From: UBA2040 sp041751955
GTDB lineage: Bacteria; Bacteroidota; Bacteroidia; Flavobacteriales_D; Crocinitomicaceae
Reading direction: 5' to 3'
Assembly (NCBI GenBank): GCA_041751955.1
Contig: JBGSIB010000011.1
Location: forward strand, 1 to 64,000
DNA length: 64,000 nucleotides
The notes beneath the pieces were generated by a model, which saw only the letters and a list, made by a program, of their open reading frames with translations, did no database searches and was not told the origin of the DNA. The position numbers and the translations under genes were made by a program. Position 1 is the stretch's first letter; every line of letters starts with the position of its first letter. Positions 52,579-61,204 of the stretch are shown here, in pieces.

Positions 52579-53043
52579 TTGAAAATAGTTTTCGAACATT
52601 TCTACATTTTTGCAGCCTTGCTCTTTTTTGCCTTAAGCTTTGTATCGAATGAAGCATTGGATATTGCTATTCACGACACTTATTTTGTCATTGCTCATCA
52701 ACAAATAGCTTATCTGATTTCCATTTATTTTGTGCTATTTGCCGGTTTTATTTTCCTTTTTAGAAAATGGGGTAAAGCTCTGAACAAAACCATTGTGTGC
52801 CTTCATTTCTTTGCTACAACAATTACCCTTTTCGGTTTTATTGTCTTACAAATGAAAATTGCCGCGCGGACAAAGGATTATCAGGATATGAGTGTTTTCG
52901 ATGAAATAAAAAACTCAAATTTATTCGAGGAAAACCAATTGATTACTTTCCTGATTCTGATATTTCTATTGGCTCAATTGATTTTCTTTTTAACCGTAAT
53001 TATTAACAGTTTTATAAGAAAACCTAACTCAAATACCCGATAA
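52579..53043 (+). CDS. Four-helix membrane protein with a cytochrome-oxidase-like HDTYFV motif (TTG start)
   Basis: 154 residues. An in-frame stop at 52570 forces a TTG start (52579, or 52573). Four membrane segments at about 8-27, 44-63, 72-95 and 123-148. Between the first two is DIAIHDTYFVIAHQQIAYLIS, which resembles the IHDTYFVVAHFHYV helix of cytochrome c oxidase subunit I, where the two histidines bind haem and copper. The rest of the oxidase is absent. Small Bacteroidota membrane proteins with this motif exist without assigned function. Confidence 0.65.
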   Translation: MKIVFEHFYIFAALLFFALSFVSNEALDIAIHDTYFVIAHQQIAYLISIYFVLFAGFIFLFRKWGKALNKTIVCLHFFATTITLFGFIVLQMKIAARTKDYQDMSVFDEIKNSNLFEENQLITFLILIFLLAQLIFFLTVIINSFIRKPNSNTR

Positions 53044-53065
53044 TTCTGGAAAGAAAAACTGCAAT

Positions 53066-54829
53066 CTAGTCAGTATATATGGAATCAAATAGATCATTAA
53101 ATTTAGCTAAAATGATTTTTCGTTTCAATTTTAATGTCGGTGTTAACTCACCAGTTTCCACTGACATTTCTTTGCTCAACAAACGGAAGTCTTTAATTTT
53201 CTCCCATTGACCGTAACCCTCGTTGAATTTCTCAATTTCTTTTTTGAATCGATCCAATATTTTCTGGTCACTGACCAGTTTTTCATTCGTGTCAATATCT
53301 AATTTCAAATTCTTGATTTTTGCCCAATCACGAACATATTCGTAATTAGGAACAATAAAGGCCGATGGATACTTTTGACTTTCACCAATCACCATTATTT
53401 GTTCAATAAATCTCGACTCTTTGAACTTGTTTTCCATTGCTTGAGGAATGATATATTTCCCTCCAGAAGTCTTGAAAATTTCCTTTTTCCTATCGGTAAT
53501 CTTTAGGTATTTTCCTTGAATAAATTCACCTATATCACCCGTATGAAACCACCCATCAGAATCAATAGCTTCCGCTGTAACATCTGGCAAATTGTAATAG
53601 CCGATCATCAAATTTGGTCCTTTGGTTAAAATCTCTCCGTCTTCAGCAATTCTAACCTCTACGTCATCGATTAAAGCTCCTACAGAACCAAATACAATTC
53701 CTTTTTGAAAAGAATTCACAGATATAACCGGCGAAGTTTCTGATAATCCATAGCCTTCTAAAATAGGTACTCCTGCTGCCATGAATATACGCGCTAATCG
53801 AGGCTGAAGGGCCGCGCTCCCGGAAGCAATAGCTTTAACATGTCCACCCAAAGCTTCTCTCCATTTCGAAAATATCAACTTGTTCACGATGGCTAATTTA
53901 ATTTTATACATTGCGCCTTTACCCTGCATTTCATATTCTTCAGCCAATTCAACGGCCCAGAAGAAAAGCTTTCTCTTGATACCTGTCAATTCATCTCCCT
54001 TTGCCATGATTTTATCGAAAACTTTTTCGATTAATCTAGGAACCGCTGTGAATACATGAGGTTGTACTTCCCGAATATTGTCGCCAATTGTATCCATAGA
54101 TTCGGCAAAATGTATGGAGCAACCTAGTTTTATATATAAGTAATGCAACATCCTTTCATAAATGTGACAAACGGGCAAGAAAGATAAAACGCGCGAATTA
54201 TTATCCGCAGGAATCGGTTCTTCACACGCCAAAACATTCGAAAGTATATTGTTATGTGAAAGCATTACACCTTTAGGATTTCCTGTTGTGCCAGATGTAT
54301 AAATAATAGTAGCTAGATCTCCATTTTTGATTACTGCTTTTCGGTCGTCAATAATTTTCGAGTCCACATTTTCTCCTTCTTTTTCAATGGAACTCCAATG
54401 TTCAGCGCCGCTAACATGGTCAAAGGTATATAGTTTCTCAAGTGAAGGCGCTCGGTCTTTAATACCATTTATTCTATGAAATAATTCTTCAGTACCAACG
54501 AAGCAATGTTTCAATTTAGCATCGTTGAATATATAAACATAATCGTTCTCAGAAATATTTGGATAGAGCGGAACCACTATACCACCAACTTGTTGAATCG
54601 CAATATCCATTACGTTCCATTCATAGCGGTTAGTCGACACCAAACCGACATTATCACCTGGTTCAATTCCCAAACCAATTAATCCTTTTGAACAAGCATT
54701 CACGCGTTCAAGAAATCCCTCCGTTGATAATTTCTCCCAATTCCCGCTAACTTTCGTTACGAACATTCCAGGTTGAGGATATTTTTCCAATTGATGGTAT
54801 GGTAAATCAAATAAGCGTGTTGGAGTCAT
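53066..54829 (-). CDS. Long-chain fatty acid-CoA ligase (AMP-forming)
   Basis: 587 residues. ANL-superfamily motifs: IIYTSGTTGNPKGVMLSH (P-loop), PVCHIYERMLH, GYGLSETSPVIS, GWFHTGDIG and LKITDRKKEIFKTSGGKYIIP with the catalytic lysine region. It activates fatty acids as acyl-adenylate, then acyl-CoA. The FadD15-like layout is frequent in Bacteroidota. A near-consensus -7 element (TATATTCG) lies upstream. Confidence 0.93.
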   Translation of the reverse strand: MTPTRLFDLPYHQLEKYPQPGMFVTKVSGNWEKLSTEGFLERVNACSKGLIGLGIEPGDNVGLVSTNRYEWNVMDIAIQQVGGIVVPLYPNISENDYVYIFNDAKLKHCFVGTEELFHRINGIKDRAPSLEKLYTFDHVSGAEHWSSIEKEGENVDSKIIDDRKAVIKNGDLATIIYTSGTTGNPKGVMLSHNNILSNVLACEEPIPADNNSRVLSFLPVCHIYERMLHYLYIKLGCSIHFAESMDTIGDNIREVQPHVFTAVPRLIEKVFDKIMAKGDELTGIKRKLFFWAVELAEEYEMQGKGAMYKIKLAIVNKLIFSKWREALGGHVKAIASGSAALQPRLARIFMAAGVPILEGYGLSETSPVISVNSFQKGIVFGSVGALIDDVEVRIAEDGEILTKGPNLMIGYYNLPDVTAEAIDSDGWFHTGDIGEFIQGKYLKITDRKKEIFKTSGGKYIIPQAMENKFKESRFIEQIMVIGESQKYPSAFIVPNYEYVRDWAKIKNLKLDIDTNEKLVSDQKILDRFKKEIEKFNEGYGQWEKIKDFRLLSKEMSVETGELTPTLKLKRKIILAKFNDLFDSIYTD

Positions 54830-55040
54830 ATGTTGTTTTTTTTGTTTGGTTAACGAATATAAGTAAATTCCTTTTATATCACAATAATTGATATCTATAT
54901 GAGTTCTAAATAAGAAGGTGATATTAAATAAATTTCACCAGTTGTTAATTTTTTCTTAATTTTCAATTCTGAAATAAATTATTTCAACCTGTAACATTTA
55001 GCTTATAGGGATTGTTTAACTGTTAACGTGCATAGAACTT

Positions 55041-55526
55041 TTGACGAAAAATGAGTACAATATCGCTGTTAGGGATCACGCCAACGCCTTGTATGGTTTT
55101 GGATTGAAGTTCTTGCGAGATAGCGAAAATGCTCACGACATAGTTCAGGATGTATTTGAAAAATTGTGGGTTAATCGAAGCTCAGTAGAATTTGAAAAGG
55201 CGAAAAGTTGGATGTTTACAACCGCTTATCACGCCATTTTGAATTTTATCAAGCGACGAAAACGAATGGATTACGATTCAGACAGATTGCCGGAAAAGGG
55301 CGCAAGTGAAAAACTTACGTTTGTCTTGAATGAAGTGGTTGAAAGAGCAATAAGCATCTTGCCTCCGCTTCAAAAAAGTATCATTCTGCTCAGAGATTTA
55401 GAAGGGTATTCTTATCAAGAAATTGGTGAAATACTTGAAATATCTGACTCACAAGTGAAAGTATATTTGTTCCGTGCACGAAATAAAATTAAAAAACAGT
55501 TAAAGGATTCGCGTAAGCTGGTATGA
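55041..55526 (+). CDS. ECF-type RNA polymerase sigma factor (TTG start)
   Basis: 161 residues from TTG 55041. Region 2 (about 10-75) has HANALYGFGLKFLRDSENAHDIVQDVFEKLWVN; region 4 (about 105-155) has LPPLQKSIILLRDLEGYSYQEIGEILEISDSQVKVYLFRARNKIK. The stop overlaps the start of the anti-sigma gene by four bases, the usual sigma/anti-sigma coupling. It is the first gene of a three-gene operon with two PorP/SprF-type proteins. Confidence 0.93.
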   Translation: MTKNEYNIAVRDHANALYGFGLKFLRDSENAHDIVQDVFEKLWVNRSSVEFEKAKSWMFTTAYHAILNFIKRRKRMDYDSDRLPEKGASEKLTFVLNEVVERAISILPPLQKSIILLRDLEGYSYQEIGEILEISDSQVKVYLFRARNKIKKQLKDSRKLV

Positions 55527-57376
55527 GTAACCCCTCTTTTGAAAATATAGATCAATGGCTCTTTGAGTATACGGAAGGGAATCTTTCTCCTAACCAGGTT
55601 ACTCAATTGGAGCGTTTTCTGTTGAACAATCCGGAGTTCGATGCTGACATGGATGCTTGGCAATCTGCAAAAGTGGATGCTACCCCGGTTGTTTTTCCAG
55701 GCATCGTTGGTCGCAAGCGCAAACCTGTTCCTTTTTGGCTGATTCCAAGTCTTGTTTTTGCTGTCACTTTTGCGGCAGGTGGCTTTTTTGGTGCTTATTT
55801 AGTTTCACCTGATACACTCCAATTGGAAGACGCAGCTTCTGTAGCGCAATCTTTGCCTATAGAAAACAATAAGAGTCTATTAGCTCTTAGTTTTAAAGCT
55901 AAGGTTGATGTCGAAAATAATGATGTTGAGAATAAGTCTCAACAAATAAATTATATTTCATCGAGAGATAAGGTGCAAAATTCAAATTATTCGTTGAATA
56001 GCATAACTCAAAGCAAGTCTGATGAAATGGATAACAATTTGTACTTGACAACATCCAATAAGGTAAATTTCGGTTTACAAACTCAAAATGCGGAGCTTCG
56101 GTCAGTTCCTTTATCTTCAGATGAATTTTCTGTTGTTGAAAAAGATTTGACTATTCACGATGAGAATCCAAATAACACTCAAAATGAAATTATTGTACCG
56201 AATGCAGATAATCAAGTTATAACTCAAGAAACGGACTTAACGGTAATTAAAGCGCCTTTAGCTAATATTGAACCTATAGTATCCGTTGTTTCTGATGAAG
56301 AAGTAACAGAAAGTAATTTACCGAAGAGTAAGAAATTAGAAAAGGATGATATGAATGGGGGTGAAATGGATCAAGCTATCACGGCTAAAGCAATGACTAG
56401 AGGCGATAGAATTTCAAGTAATTACCAAACTTCTTTTGCATCAACAATGAAATCAACTTGGCGAAAAGTGGTTCGCATGACCGATAATCCTATAGCATTG
56501 ACCAATTCAAAAGATATCTATTATCATGCTCCAGGTATGCAAACTTTGAATGTGAATTTTGCAACAGCTGGAAATTTATTGAAAACACGAGTTCAATCAA
56601 TTTCACGTGCTCAGTGGACAGGACATTCCAACCAGCAATTGATGAACGAACTTTCTCTTGATACATACGTAAGAAGTATACGCGGTGGAATTGGTGTACA
56701 ATTAAATCACGCTTATTATAACAACGGAACTTATAATGTTGGGCAAATTGCATTGACATATTCACCTAAATTTACCGTGAAAAGAAATTTTTCAATTGAA
56801 CCTGCCGTCCGGATTAAAATGGGTGACAAAAGATTGAATGCTAAAAATTTGGTACCAGGGCAGCTAATTGAAATGGACAGAGGGAACAAACAAATATTCT
56901 ACAATGAGACACCAGAAAACTTGGTGAAAGACTTGTGGTACAAAGATATTGGTCTTGGATTGAGTAGCAATACGAAGTGGTTCTCTGTTGGTTTTCAGGC
57001 AGATAATCTTGGTAGACATTTCAACAACGCATACAACTCCTCCAACGAAAATGATAGAGCAGGCGTACACTATACAGGGACCATTGGAATGGATTTTGTG
57101 TCACGTTCAAAAATAATTTCATTTTCTCCTTACCTAATGTACCAAAAAGTGGAAAATTTATCTGAAATTTGGGGCGGCTCAATATTCAGGTATAATATTT
57201 TGACCCTTGGAGGTGGAATTTCTTCCTCCGGAGACTATGCAGGCTCAATTGGGTTAAAAACAGACCGATTTATGCTAACCTACAACGTGGATTATACTCG
57301 TTCTTATCTTGCCGATAAGCGATTATTTTCACAACAACTGACCATAAGAATATTGATGAAAAATGGCTATAAATAG
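55523..57376 (+). CDS. Anti-sigma protein fused to a PorP/SprF-like outer-membrane barrel domain
   Basis: 617 residues. Residues 1-50 form a short anti-sigma-like helical domain (IDQWLFEYTEGNLSPNQVTQLERFLLNNPEFDADM, the pattern of FecR/anti-sigma cytoplasmic domains). A membrane segment spans about 70-93 after RKRK. About 100-320 is a low-complexity Asn/Ser/Glu-rich linker. From about 330 the sequence follows the PorP/SprF protein encoded next door: SRAQWTG against RNQWPAL, IRGGIGVQLNH against ISGGFGVILTN, GQIALTYSPKF against LGLTYSYHL, and FSVGFQADNLGRHFNN against FNIGFAANHLNRP. The C-terminus ends in a hydrophobic strand LTIRILMKNGYK. Family-level for the barrel is my own alignment by eye. 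Confidence 0.8.
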   Translation: MSNPSFENIDQWLFEYTEGNLSPNQVTQLERFLLNNPEFDADMDAWQSAKVDATPVVFPGIVGRKRKPVPFWLIPSLVFAVTFAAGGFFGAYLVSPDTLQLEDAASVAQSLPIENNKSLLALSFKAKVDVENNDVENKSQQINYISSRDKVQNSNYSLNSITQSKSDEMDNNLYLTTSNKVNFGLQTQNAELRSVPLSSDEFSVVEKDLTIHDENPNNTQNEIIVPNADNQVITQETDLTVIKAPLANIEPIVSVVSDEEVTESNLPKSKKLEKDDMNGGEMDQAITAKAMTRGDRISSNYQTSFASTMKSTWRKVVRMTDNPIALTNSKDIYYHAPGMQTLNVNFATAGNLLKTRVQSISRAQWTGHSNQQLMNELSLDTYVRSIRGGIGVQLNHAYYNNGTYNVGQIALTYSPKFTVKRNFSIEPAVRIKMGDKRLNAKNLVPGQLIEMDRGNKQIFYNETPENLVKDLWYKDIGLGLSSNTKWFSVGFQADNLGRHFNNAYNSSNENDRAGVHYTGTIGMDFVSRSKIISFSPYLMYQKVENLSEIWGGSIFRYNILTLGGGISSSGDYAGSIGLKTDRFMLTYNVDYTRSYLADKRLFSQQLTIRILMKNGYK

Positions 57377-57402
57377 CCGTACAATGCTAAAACAATAAAA
57401 AA

Positions 57403-58359
57403 ATGAGAAGATTACTTTTTTCTGCCCTATTTGTTCTTACTTCGGTGACAGCGTCGGCGCAAGACTTGGAATTTACCCAGTTTTACTCCAACCCTCTCTA
57501 TCTGAACCCTGCATTTGCTGGAACAAATGGATGCGCAAGATTTGTTGCTAATTACCGAAATCAATGGCCTGCATTGAGTGGTACCTATGTGAGTTATGCT
57601 GCGGCATATGATCAGTACTTCGATAATATTTCTGGTGGATTTGGTGTGATATTAACGAACGATGTTCAAGCGAGAACCTTGAACACTACTTCATTAGGTT
57701 TGACTTATTCTTACCATTTGCGAATGGGAAGAAAATGGACAGGCCTTTTCGGAGCTAAAGCAGCGTATACGCAAAAGTTCCTTGATTGGGATAAATTGAC
57801 TTTTGGTGATATGATTGATCCTAGAAGAGGTTTCATTTACCAAACGAACGATGTTCCAAGAGGGGGTTCCAAAGGTTTCTTTGATGCGAGTGCAGGTGCT
57901 GTTGTTTACAATAAAAACTTCAACATCGGTTTTGCAGCCAATCACTTGAATCGTCCAAACGAGTCTTTGATTATTGGAACTTCGAAATTGCCGATGCGTT
58001 TCACAGCACACGCATCTGCCAACATTCCTTTGGGGGGAAAATCAAAATACTCTAACGTGACGACCATCATGCCGAGTATCTTGTATTCATACCAACAAGG
58101 ATTCCAACAGTTGAATATTGGAACGTACATCAAGTATAGCCAATTCACAGCTGGAGCATATTTCAGAAATAAAGATGCCTTTATCTTGACGTTGGGTGTA
58201 CAAACAGATCATTTCCGTTTGGGCTATAGCTACGATTTAACGGTATCTCGTTTGAACAACGGTGTTTCTGCTGGATCTCACGAAATCTCTTTGCAGTATT
58301 TAGTTCAGTGTCGTAAAAAATCAGTGAAATTTAGAACGATCGCTTGTCCTACTTTCTAG
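57403..58359 (+). CDS. PorP/SprF-family type IX secretion outer-membrane protein
   Basis: 318 residues with a signal peptide ending VTASAQ. Opening QDLEFTQFYSNPLYLNPAFAGTNGCARFVANYRNQWPAL is the family signature (Q-F-x-x-P-L-x-x-N-P-A), followed by VSYAAAYDQYF, GGFGVILTNDVQA and the final HEISLQYLV. SprF in Flavobacterium is needed to export the adhesin SprB through T9SS. Here it follows the fusion anti-sigma gene by 26 bases and is closed by a terminator. Confidence 0.9.
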   Translation: MRRLLFSALFVLTSVTASAQDLEFTQFYSNPLYLNPAFAGTNGCARFVANYRNQWPALSGTYVSYAAAYDQYFDNISGGFGVILTNDVQARTLNTTSLGLTYSYHLRMGRKWTGLFGAKAAYTQKFLDWDKLTFGDMIDPRRGFIYQTNDVPRGGSKGFFDASAGAVVYNKNFNIGFAANHLNRPNESLIIGTSKLPMRFTAHASANIPLGGKSKYSNVTTIMPSILYSYQQGFQQLNIGTYIKYSQFTAGAYFRNKDAFILTLGVQTDHFRLGYSYDLTVSRLNNGVSAGSHEISLQYLVQCRKKSVKFRTIACPTF

Positions 58360-58693
58360 GAAGAAAAATATTGAATGAAACAGGGACGTTGATTTTCAGC
58401 ATCCCTGTTTTTTTTGAATTGTATTGAAGAAATGATCAAAAGGGAAAAAGGTAGAATAGCTCGGTTTTTCAATATAATTTAGGGAATTGTTGTCGCTTTT
58501 TCAATGACATAGTGTTAAATAGTCATGAGGTTATAAGATTTATCTTTAACAAATTAATTTTCCAAAACTCGATTTTGACCAATACGATTACTTTTTCTTT
58601 TTCCAAAACATTCATCAAAATCAACCTTTTTACCCATTTCATGTGACTCTTCAAATTTTTAATTTAGTTTCTATCAATTTTAAATTTGAAATC
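58360..58693. other. 334-base intergenic region after the PorP operon
   Basis: Contains the terminator at 58376-58416. The rest is A/T-rich with no ORF, RNA gene or repeat that I can support; the next gene's ATG is at 58694 and its promoter is not clear. Confidence 0.5.
58376..58416 (+). terminator. Rho-independent terminator of the sigma/PorP operon
   Basis: AAACAGGGA, 15-base loop, TCCCTGTTT followed by T8, 17 bases after the PorP/SprF stop. Confidence 0.88.
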
Positions 58694-59254
58694 ATGAAGA
58701 TTACCAATGTTACTCCAATACTCATTTTTATTAGTGCCATTTTAATTTTATCTTGTAAAAAAGATGAACCTAGTTCGTCAGGTGGTTCTTCAGGTGGAAG
58801 CTCAGCTTGCACGCCGAATATGACAGCAACTTTTAATGGTGACACCTTTTCAGGATGTGGTTCTTCTGCCTTATTTCCATCTGTTGGAGGTTTACCTCCA
58901 ACTTACATGAGTGTAGCTGGAAATTCAAGAGATGCCTCAAATAACATAAAATATAGCATAGGTATTAAATTAAACACGCCCGATATTAGTCAAATAACGA
59001 CAACAAGTTATATTGTAAACAATGGTTCTACGGTTCCAAGTGGACAGCCATTTTCAGTGAACATAACGGCTAAAATTGCAGAAGGGTCAGGAACACTTTA
59101 TAATTCCTTATCAGGAAATTTAATTATCAACCAAGTTTCAAGTACGCATATCAAAGGCACATTTAATTACGTAGCTAAAAAAGCAGGAACTGTCGGTAAT
59201 GGACCAGATACTATCATTATTGACAACGGTTTTTTTGATTATGATATCCTTTAG
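58694..59254 (+). CDS. Small lipoprotein with Ser/Gly linker
   Basis: 186 residues from ATG 58694 (a 17-residue upstream extension is hydrophobic but not signal-like). The signal LIFISAILILSCKKDEP is a lipobox (Cys20), followed by a SSSGGSSGGSSAC linker and a beta-rich domain (TATFNGDTFSGCGSSALFPSVGG, SIGIKLNTPDIS, NLIINQVSSTHIKGTFNYVAKKAG). This resembles short beta-sandwich lipoproteins of Bacteroidota; no function assigned. Confidence 0.65.
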   Translation: MKITNVTPILIFISAILILSCKKDEPSSSGGSSGGSSACTPNMTATFNGDTFSGCGSSALFPSVGGLPPTYMSVAGNSRDASNNIKYSIGIKLNTPDISQITTTSYIVNNGSTVPSGQPFSVNITAKIAEGSGTLYNSLSGNLIINQVSSTHIKGTFNYVAKKAGTVGNGPDTIIIDNGFFDYDIL

Positions 59255-59286
59255 TAAATAATTTCTACCGAAATATTTACTTCTTG

Positions 59287-60921
59287 TCAGAGGTCAAGCG
59301 CATTGTATACGATCTCACCTCGAATCATCGTCAACATCGAAAAATTCTCGCGAAAGGTCCCACCCGAATTCAATGGTTTCTCTAGCATAATCAAAGTAGC
59401 TTCTTTTCCTTTTTCCAAACTTCCGGTTTCGTTTTCGCGGAAACAAGCGAAAGCAGCCCAGCGGGTCATTCCGCGTATGCAATCGTCTAAGGATAGTGCT
59501 TGATTCATCAAAAAGCCTTCAGTGGGTTGATTTTCAGTATCTTTTCGTTGTGTCGCTGCGAAAATGGTTAGAAATGGATTGATTCTGTCAAAAGGAAAAT
59601 CAGTACCTATGGCCATAATTCCAGTCTGACTCAACAAACTTTGATAAGCGTATGCACCAGTCATTCGTTCTTTGCCCAATCGGTTTTCGGCCCAACGTGA
59701 ATCACTGACCGCATGCGTAGGTTGAACAGACGGAAAAACGGCGTAATCAGCAAATTTTTTAAAATCGATAGGATCTACAACTTGCGCGTGCTCTATTCTC
59801 CAGCGATGATCTGGCTTCTCGTCAAAAGCTTTTTTGTATAAATTCAAAAGAATTGAATTTGATGAATCGCCTATGGCATGTGTATTCAATTGATAATCAT
59901 GTTTCAAACAAAAATCAGCAAGCAAAAGCATGTCCTCGTATTTTGTGGTTTGTATGCCGAAATGTCCATGAGCGTCTGAATACGGTTTTTTCAATAAAGC
60001 ACCACGTGAACCCAAAGCGCCATCGGCAAACATTTTGAAACTAGAAATGTAGAATGAACCCCAATTTACTTTACCGTTTTTCTCAACGAATGCTCTGTTT
60101 TCTGCTGTGTTTCTCAGCATTCCATAAACCTCCAATTTCAATTTTCTGGATAAAGCAATTTTCTTAAAAAGGGCAATATCTTTGTTTTCTATACCCGCAT
60201 CATGAACCGATACTACCCCGTATTGCAACAATTCATCTTGAATTTCCATCAAAGCTTCAATTCTTTCTTTTTCAGAATAATCAGGGACGAATTCTGACAT
60301 AAAGTCCATTGCATTGTCCAAAAGAAGTCCGGTGCATTTTCCGTTCTCAACCGTTATTTGACCACCTTCAATTTTTGTTTCAGCAGTAATTTTTGCTACG
60401 TCCAGTGCAGCTTGATTCACCAAAACGGCATGACCATCAACCCGATAAAGACAAACCGGTATACTCGGAAATAGTTCGTTCAATTTTTCATTTGTTGGAA
60501 GGATATCAGCTCCCCACATCGATTGATCCCATCCATTTCCTACAATAAATTTACGACCTGTTCTGTCCGCATATTTCTCCGTGCGCACCAGCAATTCGTT
60601 CATGGATTTCGAACCGTATAAATCAGCACCCAATTTCAAGTCGGCATAAGGCATGAGATGTCCATGTGCATCCGTAAATCCAGGATAAATTTCTTTCCCT
60701 CCTGCGTCAATCGTCTCTTCAGAAGAGTATTTGTTCAAAATTTGTCTTTCTGGACCCAGTTCTAAAATCTTTCCATCTTTTATGGCAATTGCCTCATAGA
60801 CTTTGTTTTCATCGTTCATAGCATGGATAACAGCATTGTGTATCACCAAATCGGCATTTTGACCTTTCATGCAGGAGGCTAGCAGGAGTATTGAAAAAAT
60901 AGGGTAAATGATTTTGTTCAT
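59287..60921 (-). CDS. Amidohydrolase-family lipoprotein (YtcJ-like)
   Basis: 544 residues. Lipoprotein signal IFSILLLASCMKGQ. Metal-site motifs in order: TDAHGHL (HxH), SVHDAG, NTHAIGDSSN, EHAQVV, GTDFPFD with the catalytic Asp, and EKGKEATLIML near the end. YtcJ-like members are periplasmic or secreted amidohydrolases with unknown substrate. A -7 element lies 16 bases upstream. Confidence 0.9.
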   Translation of the reverse strand: MNKIIYPIFSILLLASCMKGQNADLVIHNAVIHAMNDENKVYEAIAIKDGKILELGPERQILNKYSSEETIDAGGKEIYPGFTDAHGHLMPYADLKLGADLYGSKSMNELLVRTEKYADRTGRKFIVGNGWDQSMWGADILPTNEKLNELFPSIPVCLYRVDGHAVLVNQAALDVAKITAETKIEGGQITVENGKCTGLLLDNAMDFMSEFVPDYSEKERIEALMEIQDELLQYGVVSVHDAGIENKDIALFKKIALSRKLKLEVYGMLRNTAENRAFVEKNGKVNWGSFYISSFKMFADGALGSRGALLKKPYSDAHGHFGIQTTKYEDMLLLADFCLKHDYQLNTHAIGDSSNSILLNLYKKAFDEKPDHRWRIEHAQVVDPIDFKKFADYAVFPSVQPTHAVSDSRWAENRLGKERMTGAYAYQSLLSQTGIMAIGTDFPFDRINPFLTIFAATQRKDTENQPTEGFLMNQALSLDDCIRGMTRWAAFACFRENETGSLEKGKEATLIMLEKPLNSGGTFRENFSMLTMIRGEIVYNALDL

Positions 60922-60937
60922 TCTGAAAAATTTAAGG

Positions 60938-60945
60938 CAAAGATA
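60938..60945 (-). promoter_or_regulatory. Putative -7 element (TATCTTTG on minus strand)
   Basis: Exact TAnnTTTG match 16 bases upstream of the amidohydrolase ATG. Confidence 0.5.
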
Positions 60946-60973
60946 AACAGATTTCTTCGGTCGTCAGGAAGAT

Positions 60974-61011
60974 GTCCTCCCCCTTTATCCCACTCCAAAG
61001 GGGGAATTGGG
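60974..61011 (+). repeat. REP-like repeat, left copy of composite element
   Basis: GTCCTCCCCCTTTATCCC then ACTCCAAAGGGGGAATTGGG; tail outward, hairpin inward. Same family as the DUF559 ends. Confidence 0.7.
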
Positions 61012-61054
61012 ATAGAGCTTCGATTCCTGAGAATGTTATATTAAAAAAAATAAA

Positions 61055-61090
61055 TAAGTTTCCCCCTGTAGAGGGGGATTATGGGGGAGG
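61055..61090 (-). repeat. REP-like repeat, right copy of composite element
   Basis: AAGTTTCCCCCTGTAGAGGGGG then ATTATGGGGGAGG; hairpin 61062-61077, tail outward. Inverted relative to 60974-61011, 43 bases apart, forming a 117-bp paired unit without a gene. Confidence 0.75.
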
Positions 61091-61095
61091 ATGAT

Positions 61096-61145
61096 GACAC
61101 GAATAAGAAAAAACCATTCGTGAAAATTCGTGTCATTCGTGGCAA
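61096..61145. repeat. ATTCGTG-rich inverted repeat
   Basis: GACACGAAT (61096-61104) and its exact complement ATTCGTGTC (61126-61134), with further ATTCGTG copies at 61116-61122 and 61135-61141. Lies between the REP-like pair and the valS promoter. Confidence 0.6.
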
Positions 61146-61175
61146 AAACATGACAATATTCCTCCTCATTTTCAC

Positions 61176-61183
61176 TATCTTTG
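61176..61183 (+). promoter_or_regulatory. Putative -7 element (TATCTTTG) for valS
   Basis: Exact TAnnTTTG match 21 bases upstream of the valS ATG at 61205. Confidence 0.55.
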
Positions 61184-61204
61184 TCGCTTAATTTTTACTA
61201 AAAC

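Noticed and set aside
60961..61145. Repeats upstream of valS considered as an attenuator or T-box
   Set aside because: They lie upstream of the predicted valS promoter (61176-61183), so they would not be in the valS leader.
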